The notes below the pieces were generated by a model. The model was not told the origin of the DNA. It worked only from the letters and a program-made list of their open reading frames with translations, and searched no databases. The position numbers and the translations under genes were made by a program. From Solea solea (Eukaryota > Chordata > Actinopteri > Pleuronectiformes > Soleidae): 64,000 bases of DNA. Shown here in pieces: positions 1 through 14,200 of the stretch. The stretch spans positions 24,868,890 to 24,932,889 of the forward strand of contig NC_081136.1 in assembly GCF_958295425.1 (NCBI RefSeq), read 5' to 3'. Numbering within the stretch: position 1 is the stretch's first letter; each line of letters opens with the position of its first letter.

Positions 1-42
1 GACTTCTTGGTCACTGAGCGGATCTGGTTTCCCTGCAGAAAT
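1..42 (-). CDS. lrig3: lrig3 exon 10, first 42 bases (truncated by window edge)
   Basis: Reads [13 protein letters not shown] before the edge, continuing the LRR after exon 9 exactly as in human LRIG3 (LQGNRIRSITKK). The acceptor CCCCCAG is preceded by a T/C-rich tract. Intron 9 is 106 bp. Confidence 0.85.
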   Translation of the reverse strand, partial: MSAGKPDPLSDQEV

Positions 43-3000
43 CTGGGGGAGAAAAAAAGACAACAAAAGATCTAATCGTATTCAAACGTCACGCGAGGTC
101 GCAGACCTGATTTGTCAAAGTCAAACGCGATAGTGGACGTGAACTCACAGTTTTTGAAGATGGTCCAAAGCAGAGAAAGGCCCGTTCATGTCCTCGATGG
201 TCCAGGAGATTTCATTATTTTGAAGGTCCCTTTCAGAGAAAACACACAAAAGACATCACACCCGGGAAACAACTACATCTGCAATGGTAATAAAAGCGTA
301 TGCAGCTTTACGTTTTTTACACAGGGGGAGGGGGGACTTTTAAGACTTTAAAATTATATTATATAAGGCCTAACAGGAAGTTCCTTCCCAGCCTTTGTGG
401 CACTTTTAAAAGTCTGCAATGGCTAAAATAAAATGAAAAAAAAGTAAAACAGTTTTACAAGAATGTGCTGCCATATAACATGTGTGCTGCACTTCAAACT
501 CTCTCAAACTAAGAGCGTCAGCCTTCAGAAGTGATCAATTTTGTGGAATTTAAATAAACCCCAGAGAAAAGAGCACACGGTATACGGGGTTACATTGCTC
601 CTGAATCCGGGGGGGGGGGGGTGAATCACAACAAACACTGATGATTTGATCACTACTATAACACAATTCCTCCTTCTCTCCGTAGAATCACAAAAAAAAT
701 GCAGTGTCAGATTTAAAAAAAAAAGGGGCTTCTTTGATTTTTAGCGGCTCTAATGCTCTAAAAGACTTCATTCCCTACTCTTGCTGTGCCTGGTAATGCC
801 TGACTGTGATTGAGGAAGGATGTGCGTGTGTGTGTGAAAGTGTGTGCTGTGTGTGTGTGGGGGAGCAGGAGATTTGAAGCCCTGAAGCACTCGGTGTCCA
901 CCGAGCTGCACACCTGCCCTACGGTGACCTCAGCGGTGGAGCTCACATGTGGATCCAGTTAAAACAACCAGGGGAAAAGTGATGAAGCCTTTCTGTGGGA
1001 AAGGGGTGGGGGGGTGAATGTGGGTGTATGTGCGAGTGAGTGGGATGGGGGTAGTGGGCGTTCTGTCACAGAGGTTTTTATTTAATTTTTTTTTATGTAT
1101 GTGTGGAGAGACCTCAACACATGAATCTATTTTCACATTCCCAAAACAAATTAGGCAGGATATTTCCACTCAGGCGGAGGATTTGTTGGTGAAGGTGGGA
1201 TTTAAGAGTCGGGGAGAGGACACACAGGTTTGTAGTCACAAACAAGCAGTTTTGGGGTCGGCTTTTTAAAGTTATTATTAGGTCACGTAGGCTACATCCA
1301 TACATCCATCCACGCTACTAACTCATTTAAAAAAAGGCATACTGTAGATTCTGCTGTTAAAACTTTCAATTTCAGCTTGTTTGAATTACTTCGTTTCTGG
1401 TTGAGCGTGCGGCTAGTTGTTAGCATGTCGTGCGCTATTCCAAGTCTTCCTAGCATCCATGAACGTAAAAATATCCAGTTGTTTAAGCTGACAGAGAATA
1501 AACAATTGTCCAAAACTACTACTACTACTACTACTACTACTGCTTCTACTATTATACTCAATAATTCTTCTTTTATTTATGGTTATTAGCTTGGGGTGGG
1601 AACTGTGGCGCGTGGTACGTAACCAGGCCGGCTTTAGTTCCGCTCTGGTCTGATATATGAAGTAGTACATTATCTAGCTGTGTTAGTCCAACTTTGAAAA
1701 ATGTATTTTAGTCATACATGTTTACGTATTAAGTCCGGATTTAGGTGAACTAACACAATAATTCCTGATTTTTCCTGATGTCATGTAAATGTAGAGCTAT
1801 TTTCATAATCGATTAATCCGTCTATTATTTTCTTGATTAATCAATGAATCGTTTGGTCCATAAAATATCAGAAAACCGTAAAAAATGTTGACCGGTGTTC
1901 GTCAAACCTGGAAATTACGTTCTCAAAAGTCTTGTTTTGTCCACAAACCAGAATGATTAACTTTTAATGATTTCTTCCTTATCCAGAGCAAAGAAATGAA
2001 GAAAATGTTCACATTTAAGAAGATTAAACCATCATAAATCTTGTTTTAATCATGAAAAAAGCTTTAGTAATCGATTATTAATCAATTAATCTATGAATTA
2101 TTTTAACTCTATGTAAATGTACTGAATGGCACGGTTATCTCATTTCCTAATTAACTGAATAAAGTATCCCCAAGTATGTTTTGTATACATGTATCATCAC
2201 TTGGCTTTCTATGCTTTAACATGTAATTAAGGCAGATGGGGTTTGCTTTATGGCGGCAGAAAAGTCAGCCGCAGTGCATGTTTCATGTAAGAAAATGGAA
2301 GATTCCCTCTGATATAATGTCAAATAAAAAGGATGTTTCTTCAATCCCCCGATAAAGAGGAGTCACTAGGTGATTTGTCATCACAAATGAAACGACACCT
2401 CTTCAATTAAAAGCATCGACTTACAGCATCTGCAGGTTGGAGAGTCCCCGGAACGCTCCATCTGCGATGAAGCTCACGCGGTTGTCGCCGATGTGGAGCT
2501 CATCCAGCAGACTGAGGCCTACAAAGCTGGATTCCTCCAGTCTGGACAGATGGTTGGAGGAGAGGTTGCTAGGACAAATACAGACAAAAACAACACCATG
2601 AGCTTTGTGGGCCAGGAGGCCTGGAGAGCAGCACAAGTGGTAAATGAACTACAGAGCTGGACAAGCAGATTCACATTTTTAAAATTTATGAATTCAGCAA
2701 ACCAAAATGTCTGGAAACATTTCAAGACGTGAAACTTTTCCTATTTCAAGACGTGAATTGTCAACAATCTGCTTCTCTGATTTAATTCTCTGACAACCTT
2801 TTTATTTATAAGTGCGAGGAGCTCACATCTTTGCAACAGAAACAGAAATTGCGAAAAAACTCCTGTGAACAGATGGCGTTTAAAGTAAACTCAGATGAGA
2901 GCACATCTGATAGCAGGGCACGTTTCGCAGCCCGACGGGCGGCTTGTTTACGCTCAGGTTCACGTGATAAGAACGAAAGACACAGGAGGGAAGGAAAAAA

Positions 3001-3370
3001 AGGAACAACAAGCTATCTGCGAAAAAACGCTCCAGACAGTGCACACACCGAGCCGACCGCTGCAGTAAACAACAGCCACAACAAAGGGAACTCAATCTGC
3101 TTCCAGGATTGTGTGTGTGGGTTTTGATGGGAGGGGAATTCAAGATCGCAGTGTGACGGTGACATAGTTTCGATGGAATTGAAAGAAAATGCAACTTAAA
3201 AATGGATTTTTTTCCAATCGCAAAAAACAATTAAATAAAAAAACAATTGTTCCCGGGGTCGTTGTTTTGGCTCAAGCGTCAGCAGAGCAGAAAAGAGGCA
3301 AACGGGTGTGTAATAGTTTGGCAGGGCTTTAATGTTGGCACTGACTGGCAGAGCGGAGGAGACACTTTTA

Positions 3371-3411
<41 letters not shown>

Positions 3412-6400
3412 ACGTGGGGCTTGGTGACAGGAGGAAGTAGAGTGTGAGAAAGGGCAGGCGACAGTGCCAGAGGGGAGGTGAGGGTGACACAGAGAAGTGT
3501 CGGGAGTTCAGAGTGTGAATGGAAAGTGAGGTGGGAATAACAAGAAGGAAAAATAGAAAGAGGGTGCCGAAGGACGGGGGAGGAAGAAAAAAAAAAGAAA
3601 AAAGAAAAAAGGTGGACTCACAGCTCGCTGAGTTTCTGGCAGAACTCCCAGGCTTCAGGTCGGACCCTGCTGATGGCGTTGTGGCCGAGGTGGAGCTGCT
3701 GCAGAGTCAGCAGGCCGTACAGCCAACCCTTACTCACCTCTGTGAGGTTGTTGTAGTCCAGTTGCCTGCAGGCCCACACACACACACACACACACACAAA
3801 TGAGACACTCTAGCCTACATTTAGAGGAGCAGACCTTTGTGCACATCGCTTGTATGTTTCCTTACAGGACTTCCATGTTGCTGAGGCCCCAGAAGGCTCC
3901 GTCCATCAGGCGGGTGAGGCCGTTTCTCTGCATCTTGAGCGAGCGAAGAGCATGCAGGCCGTGGAACGTGAGGCCCTCTACCCTGCGAACGCGGTTCCTG
4001 CTCAGCTCGCTGAAACACACACACACAGACACACACAGCACAGTCAGCGCCAATGGAAGAAAGGTGTAGTGAAGTGCAGGAGGTGAACAAATTACCCAGA
4101 TTCCCAGCTTTAGATTTAGAAGCAGCAAATATGTGGGATTTTATGCAGATGTTTTGGCCGTATTTTAAAGGTTTAAAGGACTAGTGTGTAGGATTTAGTG
4201 ACATCTGGAGGTAGAGTTGCTCCCCATACAATTCTAAATTAAAACTATGAAGTTATGTAGTTATGTATTTAAGTAAATACACTTTACAACGCCCTCATTA
4301 CAACCAGTGTTTGACTGTACTAGCACGGCAAACATATGTTGTATTATAGCTTTATTTTGTAACTTTTGAATTTTATAAAAAAAAAAAAAAAGTCTGTTAC
4401 AACCAAACCACTGACACCTTTCTCAGGTAATGCAGAAGAAGCACACAGTAAAGCTTTCTACTTTCTAAACTCAATTGCATAACCTCTATCACCCCATTGA
4501 TGGATTACTCTAAATTCTACATACTGAGCCTTTAAATAGGCAAGATGCTGCTGTTATACCATATAAAATAATGTCTTTAAAATCAATTAAAATTCAGACT
4601 CAGTTAATAGACATACTTAGATACTGCACATCCCCACCATTGCTGCTTTACTCAAAGTATCAATGAATCAAGATGTTGCAGCAAACTTACAGATGCTGGA
4701 GGTTGGGTAGCTGGAAGATCTTGGCTGGGATGGTGGAGAGGCGGTTGCGGTTGAGTCGGAGAACCTGCAGGCTGCTGGACAGGTTCGTGAAACAGCCCGT
4801 CTCCATGGACGAGATCTTATTGTTGTTGAGGAACCTGGGGAAAGGGAAAGGTTTGGATGGAAAGGTGGGTTTTAATTAGGATCAGAATGGTTTAAGCAGT
4901 TCTCTCACGCTGAAAAGGTGGCTGTTTCATTGCCAATAGATGGCTCATCTTGTTGATCTAAGAGTCTGATAACAGTAGTGAAGCACTAGTGTCACTAATC
5001 GCTGACTCAAGTCTTGCATCTGCTCTTTAATGGGATGAAAACAATCGCAAAACATAGCCTTTTGGTGTACGTTGGGGTAAATGATTTGGTGAGCCAAATT
5101 ACACTTTAGTTATTAAGTAATTCATTAAACAGGTAATGACGCAGACAGGTATAAACGGTGGCTAATGAAAACAACATAATTTGTCAATTAATTGCCTAAT
5201 TACAAACCATTTATTACACCTTACAATGGTAGTCTTATTGAAACATATTGGCGCATTATTTTGCTATTGAAGTATCATTTTTATAAAAGCGTGTCGATGT
5301 GTCCTGCACAAATTTAAAACCACTAAACACTGCGTTCAATCAAACTCTTTCAGATATATAATTAAGCAATTACAAAGGTGCACAGGGGTCATGTGCAAAC
5401 AGAGACGTGGACACTCACAGGTTCTTGAGGGGCAGAGCGGGGAAGGAGCTCGCCTTCATGTCCACAATGTTGTTGTAGCTGAGGTCGAGCGTTTCCAGCG
5501 CGCGGAAGGGCAGGAGCTGCTCCACAGAGATCCTGGTGATCCTGTTGTTTGCTCTGAAAACACAGACAGCATCGCTCCAATGAATGACAAAAAAAAATAC
5601 TGTGTATTTGACTAGTGGCGCGCTCCGGCTTCGCGTTTCCAGATATGCAAACAGTCAAGTCCCTCAATTAGCCTGTGGTATTAAAAAATGACAAACTCTC
5701 ACGCGCTCCGAACGGCCAAAACTTACCACCCAGCGTGAAGCTGTGTCATAATTCGTATTTTTTTTTTTTCGCTGAGGCAGCGTGATGATTTCACAGATTG
5801 TTAGGCATGATCAATGCTGCTGCTGCTCCTCACACCAAGTCCAAACAATCTTTGGTTTAGAAATGTGTTATTTTGTTTATAAGGTAATTACTAACAAGGT
5901 ATTTAAAAAAGCAACCTGCCAATTACTTGGCTGATGAATACCATTCCCCTCAGTGAAAGCATGCCTCGGCAGAGGCCAGCAATTTCCTGAACTGCACGCC
6001 TCCTAAATTGCAGTGCAGGGACTGCTTGGTTATAAACAGAGTTTGTACAGTGCCCTCTTTGTGTATGAGACTCAGCAGTAGAGGGAGAGTGAGAGAGGGA
6101 GAGAGTGAGAGGGGAGGGGTGGGGCAGGAATTCCCTCCAATGCACCAGACTACAGAGCTCGTTTTCAGTATTCAAGCTGATGGTCACCGTCCCCCTCCAG
6201 CTACACCTCACTGACCAGAGAGATGTTAGATTTTCTGTTTCATTTTCCTACGAAGCTGAGAAAAAAAGAAAGAAAAAGAACCACGGACACTCGTTTTATA
6301 AATGGATTAATTTGGGGGGTGATGTCGTGTCATTAATATTTAACTGTTGGACAAGTCAATAGATTAAGGTCACCAGCTGTCACTGACACAAGCTGAAACA

Positions 6401-7955
6401 ACACAAATCCATCATCATGACCCGTCCCAGGATCTGAAACACAAACCTTCAGGGTTACAAGCCAAATTCCATTCTTCTTGAATGCAATTGATACTTTTAT
6501 TAATTTGAGAGTTACTAACAGAAGAATTTCCCCTTATTTCAGTGCATGATTATTCCCTGATATTTGGGCTCCGCGCTAAGCAATAATTCAATGACAATAA
6601 TTATTGTGATGTCATTTTCTTTCATAGCAAATAATAGCAAAGACACTTTGAGATATAACACACACAGCTGTTTTGCATGAAAGATGTTTTTTTTTTCCCC
6701 TGTCCATGAAGAATATTAAATTCACAATTAATTGGTTTCTTTTCAAATTTAACTCAGGAGGAAAACTCTGTCTTTCATTATCTGGCATTTACTGTGATAA
6801 TGATCAACATTATCATGATAACCTACTGAATTTTTAAAGCCATAATAGTCGGGTTATTTGAAGTAAGAGTTTGGATTTTAAAGTTATTACGTGACTGTTT
6901 TGGACACGAAAACAACGAAAATGCCCCAAACGCATAGTCTCAAATGAGGTAATGATTGTACAACCTTCTGATTCAGGTATAAATGATTGAGTCAAAGAAT
7001 AAATTGTCTCTGTAAAAGAGCCTCTTCATCTTCTAACTGTGTTGTAAGGGGATAAAAATGCACATCACATAGGGGGGGGAAAAAAAACTTGTTTTTGAAC
7101 GCTCTGGATACAGATCAGATAAAATGACCTGTCTATTCACAGCCAGCAACACCTCTGCTCTCAACCACTCTGCGGTTTAGTCTCATCTTGATCTCACATT
7201 TGATATTCCCTTCGTCCACCTGAGGCAGATAGACAGCGTGGCACCACACTGCTGTGAAATCAAGATGTCTCACCTATTCAAAAAAACACTGTGCGGTAAC
7301 ACCCAGAGTCCATTTTCCACATGTGCCGACTGTATTTGTTGTACTTGGAGACGGGGCCGTCTATCTATGGAAAGTACGGAGCGTGTTTGGGTAATCTCTG
7401 TGACTCAAACACACTCGAGACAAGATTCAAAATGATACACAGATCTAAAATGGAAGCCAGCCCTCAGAGTTCTGTGGGATTGTGGGGCAACACTGGAGTA
7501 AAACCCGCCAGAGCATGTCTCTGTGCTTGGAGGACGAGTCAAACTTGGTGCTGCGCCAGGAGCAGACAGTAGGCAGAAGCTACAATATGTGTCAAAGGCG
7601 CTCAATGGAAAAAAAAGAGTAAGAGTTAACGACGCACTGAAACAGCTCAAAATAAAAGCTAAAGTTAAATTCTGACTTGTTTCCACTTAGCAAACATATT
7701 TCCACTTAAAAAGGCTAAAAGTCCTCACGTTTCCACAACTACGTTCATTTCTTCACCGTCCTGAAAACATGCAGAATTTGTGCAGGACAAAAAATGACAC
7801 CGGCCTGTCGTCTTTAATAAAAAGAACAGGCACAGACAGTTCTTTTGTTTGGAGATTTGCAGCGGGCTTTCCACACACCACAGCCTCCAGGTCCCGAACA
7901 AAAGCACTGCACACCACCTGTATCTCAGTTTTCATGTTCCCCCTGACTGTTCGCT

Positions 7956-7987
<32 letters not shown>

Positions 7988-8170
7988 GGGCCGCCCGCTG
8001 AGAGAGAACCAGTCTTTCCAGTTTCTCTCAGGGAGAAAATTGCAGCAATGGGGAGGGGTGGGTAGTGTGCACTAAGAATGAGGAGCTTGACCCTTAAATT
8101 TGTCCAGTGGAGAGTAATTATCAGCCCTCTCAAATACGTTCTAATCATTTTGCAAACTGCCATATATATA

Positions 8171-8231
<61 letters not shown>

Positions 8232-11200
8232 TGTAGTTCAGCCTCAACTTAATATTGCATTCCCACTGGTCAGAAAAAATCCATTTAATCCTGGGGTTTA
8301 AATGGCAGTGTTTTAATGGGCAACTACAGACTGTATATTAAAATAGACTGTCTTTTTGAACCGCTAACATTCACCATTTGTCAGTGCCATATTAGATTTT
8401 GCAACCGGAAGATTCCCCTACATCACATACAACCAGGCTCCTATTATATCATCTCTCTTACTCGAAATGTTCGCATAATTTACAAAGTTATGTCATGTTC
8501 TATTGAAGAAGAGCTGTAACTAGCGACGTAGACCATTATCGCCTCAGGGGAATGTTGATTGATGTTGTAAATCCAGTGAGAAGTGTAAGCGAATTTTCCC
8601 CATAGACTTCCATTCAAACCTGGTCGCTAACAACCGTGGCCATTAGCCTTTAATCGCAAACCTTAGTTACCTAACCTTAATTTTTACAACTTGGGACAGT
8701 GGTCAATCCAAAAGTGAGCCTTCTCCATAGTCTCCTACTACTTCCGGGACAAAAACAGAGGAGGACATTTTGGTGCATGCACATAACGGCAAGCGTATGT
8801 ATGCATAGTCGGACTATGAATCGCAATATCCAGGTATGTTAGTCCGACTAAGACTAACTTGACCTTAGTCGAACTAACGGGTTTACATTATGTTAAGAAA
8901 AACAAATTCTTGTCGTAGTCTGACTAAAATTGGACTTTCAACATGCATATAAACACACTGAGTAACTGTAGGTGTCCAAATAGCTAGAAAGTTCACCAAC
9001 AGTATAGCCAACTGTTTTCCTTTTCTCTCATTCACTGCAACAGACTACATGTCCACTCATCGGGTATTCCTCTGTCTTTTCACTGCACACAAACAAACCC
9101 ACCATTGTACACTTTAATTGCATACACTTCAAATTTGTTCATCCAGTTTGCTATCAGATAACATGATTATGGACCCATTACAACTATGGGTGCAGGGCTT
9201 TCCTGTTGTTAGTGGAAGTAATAGAGAGGCCAAGCATGTGTCAATAGCAGCCCGAGGCAGTGATAAAATATGCAGTCCTTATTAAACTAAGGCAAGTGGC
9301 GGCGAGACGGCGAAGAAAGGCTGCTGAGCCAAAGTGAAAGAAATGGAAACTGCTTTCTTTGCACAGAGAGTCGGTATCGAATAAAAATCAAATAAAGAGA
9401 AGTTTCCAACCTCTTCATCTGCATGAGTTTTCAGACATGTTGAAACGTCCGTGGGCTTGAGTGCATAAAATGTGAGCGTAATAAATGCTGATTGAGCCGT
9501 TTTTTTTATTACAGGCCTATTACACCAACATGATGAGGGTTTCACACAAGCACGTACATACCAGCTGTTCTCGACCACCATCAAACGGACCACATTTACA
9601 CGCCGAAAAGTTATGCACTTATGTCAAAATCCTGGCATCCACTTTTGTTTTGTTTGTTGTTGTTGTTCTCCGCCGAGCAGCGACTTATCCTTTTTTAATG
9701 GGGAAGTTCTTTAAATGGTAAGATGCTTTTTTTAAAAACGGCCATACTCATAGTGTGTGTTCGCGCACGCACATGTGTGGTGGTGTGTGTCCGTGTGTGT
9801 GTGGTATTTCCTATTGGAAAAAGAAAAGAGTTTTGAGAAGCCATCTGATGACTCCCCCTCTATGCAGTGGCGCCTGTAATAAAAGCCAGGGCTGCGTTTG
9901 CAGTTGAGACGCCATATTAAACTGCACATATCTCCCTCAAATGGATGATCATCTTAGCACGTTGATTCCCCAGAGGAGGCATGGATCGTATGCACAACTG
10001 AGCACAGCTTTAAGTGCAATGAACCAATAAAAGTCTCCATAAATTAAGAGTTGTGTGTTCGCCTAAACTACTAAAAATGTCAAATGCTGGTGTGTCATTT
10101 CAGTTTAAAAATGCATTTGCATTCTCTAAACTTTCTTCAAATTTAACTGTAGGGAAGCCAATGTGTTGTTATGTCACTGCAAGATGAGGGGTGGCGCTAT
10201 TTTCCTGTCTAATCACATATTAAGTGGTGGTGGTGGCCATTCTTCCACATTCAACCATTGCTTTATTCCCACTATTAAAAAAGGGACTGGAGAAGGAAAA
10301 CAACCCGAAAAACAAAGTTGAAAATAACTGTCCAATTAATGAATCAAATGAAAATTGGGGCAAGTTGTAATCAATATCACTCGTCAACACCAAACCTTTG
10401 TTGGTTCCAGGTTCTTAAACGTGTCGTCAACATTGTTAAGCAAAAAAAAGTTAGTGTTTGGTCAAAAAAAGTGACATTAACAAATGATCTTGGATTTCCA
10501 GGATTTGTGAAAATTATTCTTAAATAAATAAAATCGAAGTAACCGATTAAGCAAAATGAACCTGAAGATAACATCTGCATTTATTGTTGAACCTGCAGAT
10601 AACATCTGCATTTATTGTTTGCAGCTCTAGTTAAATCCCCACTGAACACGTAATTCTTATAAAGATGTCATGAATAATTACTATTACCACTACTGTTTTG
10701 GTTTGTGACTCTCATCTCCAGCAAGGTTCCCATTTCCGTAGACATACCAAGAGGTTTACGTCCTTATAAAACCCAATCAGACCTGGAATCTCCAGGTCAT
10801 TTGTTGAACCCCTGAACACTGGCAGAGGGATTTAGCAGCGGTGGGCTTTACCCCCTCTATAAATTCCAGGGAAATTGTTCAATTAATTAGGATGATCACG
10901 ACTTAATTACTACCAGCTGCAGGGTTATTGCCGTTTGTTTTTACTTGGAGCTGCAAGGTCAAAGGAGTCGTCGAGAGCTGCCGCTATGTCTGACGGACTG
11001 TTTGAATAAGTGGTATTCGATACCCTGAGGTCTTTTTTTCTCTTTTACTACCCTCCCAGCTCGGAGAAACTGAGGGAGGGAGAGAAATTCTGGAAAAATG
11101 TTCCACTGGGGGAAAAAAAAATAAAAATCTCACTACGCCACCTAATATGAAGACAGGCGGCCGCAGCCAACACCAGCAGTGTGAGTGAGAACAAGTGTGA

Positions 11201-14200
11201 AATTCAGTTTCCTCTCCTTCTTTTAGAAACTGCTTTTAGCATAAGTTTCTTCATTGAACTCAATAAATAAATATTACATAGTTGTAGAGGGTGCTAGCAT
11301 GGAAATCAAGGAGGTAACAGCCTCTCTAGCCTAATGTTGTAGTCATTAGTCATATTGGCAGAGCCTGGTGTGTTTGCCAATATACGATAAAACATTTTAA
11401 AGCCAATATCCATCGATAATATCTTGCATCCCTACACACAATCCAATACGGGGAGAAATGAATATGCAAACATGAGTTTGGGCTAATGTGAATTAGCACT
11501 AGCATTAGCACTAGCTAAGAGTAAAAGTGAGGAGAAACACTTTTACTCTTGCTAATGCAAACAAACCTTACAAATCTGTAAACCCCCTAAAGAATATATG
11601 ATTTATCTTTATTGAAGCTATTTTTCAGGGGCATTTTCGTGGCAACAACTATGTCACAACAGTTTAAAGCACAGGTGTAAACAATCTAACTAATGATGGT
11701 TGAGTCCCATTAAGTTTCCTGAGTTTGCGTATACATCCTAGTACACCACCCTCCTTACTTGCATGGCTAATGTTTTCAGAAACACCCGTGCGCCTGTGCT
11801 TTTGGTGTCACCACACCACCTTTAATAGCATAATTCTTCATCAAAAAGAACAGAGGAATGAGTCCTTCCGAAAAAACATTAACTCTAGTATAAACTCAGG
11901 TGTAAACACTGCTATTAGCAGCCAATGTTTGCTAATGCTAGCAACTGTCTGTGTGACGTGACTGAACCACTTTTCTTTTTAATTAGCCTGCTTGTGCTTT
12001 TGTTACCAAACAACACCAAAAATACCACAGCTATCACAATGGCTGTGGTTCACCATTGCATTTGAATTGTAGTAATTTGCTCTTGATTTATATACACATA
12101 ATGCCACAGTTAGGACGCCACGCTAACTGTGACTCAGGGATAAAAGCTAGCTAATGTTAATTAGCATTGCTATGGGACAAACGATATACCACCTGGTTTG
12201 TTTTAGCATAACAATAACATAACTTGGTTCACTAATGTATGATTGTATCAGTGTAACTCATTTGCTCCATGTTTAAACTTATCCTGTGACTTCATTCGTA
12301 CTGCGTACTAAAAATTCAACCTGGAGTGCATTAAGGCACAGCTTTTGGCGAACTAAACTAAACACCATCCTAAAATCAAATAAAGAAATCATGGCTCAGA
12401 AAAACACTGGAACTCTTCATTGTATTGCTGCGATTTACTTGGACAGGACACTTAGCAGATGTGAAAGATGAGCATGCAACCTCTAACATGAACAAGGCAG
12501 CCATTCACACCAGGTGTTTTATACATATATATACTGTATATATATATACATGGAACAAATAATCCGCAGTGGGATAACTTGCAAGGACAATCCAGCCAGT
12601 AATGCAGTATCAAGCTGAGGTGTTGACTTAACTAAAGAGGCCACCCTGTCTGTCTTCCTCTGATGACACTTGTAGCTGGAGGTGACAGTCGAGCAAGTGC
12701 AAACAAATTGTCAATCAGTGATGGCTGCAGGCCCTGGGGCTGCCTCAGAATGTCGTGTCGGGGCTTGATAGGAGGAATACACCTCATCTAGCCAGGAGAA
12801 AGACGCATTCTTCAATAACTTCACGTTGCTTGGTTTTGGAGAGCGCCACAGAGAACAAACAAAATTTTTGAGGTTTCACACACTAATATCTGGTGTTGTT
12901 CTTGAGGCGCATGTTGCACAACGATATTCCCCGACGAAAGATTGGGATTAAATATCACACGTCACGTGGAATTCATCAAACCCCGTAGAACATCTGGCTT
13001 CTTTGAAGTTATGGCTCTCAGCGTCTTCAAGCGTCTAGGTTTAGCGACAAACAGCCTTGTGTCCAGATTGACCACCATTCCTTTCTTGGTCCCATAAATG
13101 ACCACACTGGACTATGAAATCCTTCCATTACAGCGACAGGCATACAAACATCAACAAATATGGACTTTTGTCACTCTACATGACATGATTCTTTTTTCTT
13201 TGCAGCATCACGTCACTGCTTTTAGTTTAAAAATACACCAACGGCAGCAAAAGCCAAAAAAAAAAAAAAAATCCCTAACTTTTCCATTTCTGTGGATGGC
13301 ATTTGTCTTCTACACATGACCCGTCTGGGGCTTGCTGCCATGTCTCTGACTGCCCCGTCTGGGAACCAGCTCAGCTAAAAGCGTTGCTCTCTAGAGGGAA
13401 TGACGGGGGAGGAACCACTTCCCAGCTCACTACTTAACCAGCAATGACAGCCCAGGCAGAGGATTACCATCCAGAGCAGGCACAGACTCTCTCAGGAGAG
13501 TCCAGAGAGGTGTTAATCGGAATTCAATAAAAGGTTTTACTCACAGAACGAGCGTTGTGATGTTTGAAGCATACGGGCCCAAGTGAGGAATTGCCTCCAG
13601 TTCATTGTGGTTCAGCTTTCTGTAAACAATTAGAAAAAGAAATTATTAAAAAAGAGGTTTGTAACAAACAGGGCAATGATGGAATGAGTTTTTTTTTTTT
13701 TTTTTTGGAAAATCCTGTCATTGCTCTAGAAAGTGCTGAGAACAGAGAGCACACTTACACTTCAGTTAAATGTTGTAGTTTGGAAAACAAGCTGCTGTCA
13801 AGCACCTGCAATTTGTTATGGCTCAGGTCCCTGTGAGAGGGGAAAAAAAACAAAACAAGCAAAAATAAGGGAAAAGTATACACTATGCACTGTATTTTTT
13901 TTTGCAGTCGCCGGAGCCTTCCATTTGGGTTTGCACAGCAAACATAATTACACACAAATTCTCAGTGTTACTTTGCCTTCACACTGTGGATCAAGGAAGT
14001 GGATCAAAGAAACACTGCTGTAATTAAACTGCAAGGTTTAGAGAAATGTTGCGAGGCGGATGGTGATGAAATGAAATGGCCTGTTAAATCAAATAAACAG
14101 AGATAAGATTTATTAGCTACATGAAAGACAACTTGAGAATAATACTAAAAGCACTTTCAGATCACGCCAAGTCACCATGAAGTCCAATCTCAGTATTTTT

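Larger units (their letters stand above)
5554..13544 (-). other. lrig3 intron 3 (8 kb, no exon seen)
   Basis: The LRR frame continues directly from exon 3 to exon 4, so no coding exon is missing here. It contains an (AG)n run (about 7956-7990), a long (TA)n run (8161-8230), a repeat at about 8480-8760 related to 38120-38230, and a 31-bp tandem duplication (10558-10619). A possible conserved block lies at 10858-10935. Long open frames here are low-complexity. Confidence 0.75.

Noticed and set aside
7753..8301. Frames with YIYIYIY runs
   Set aside because: Translation of the (TA)n microsatellite in lrig3 intron 3.
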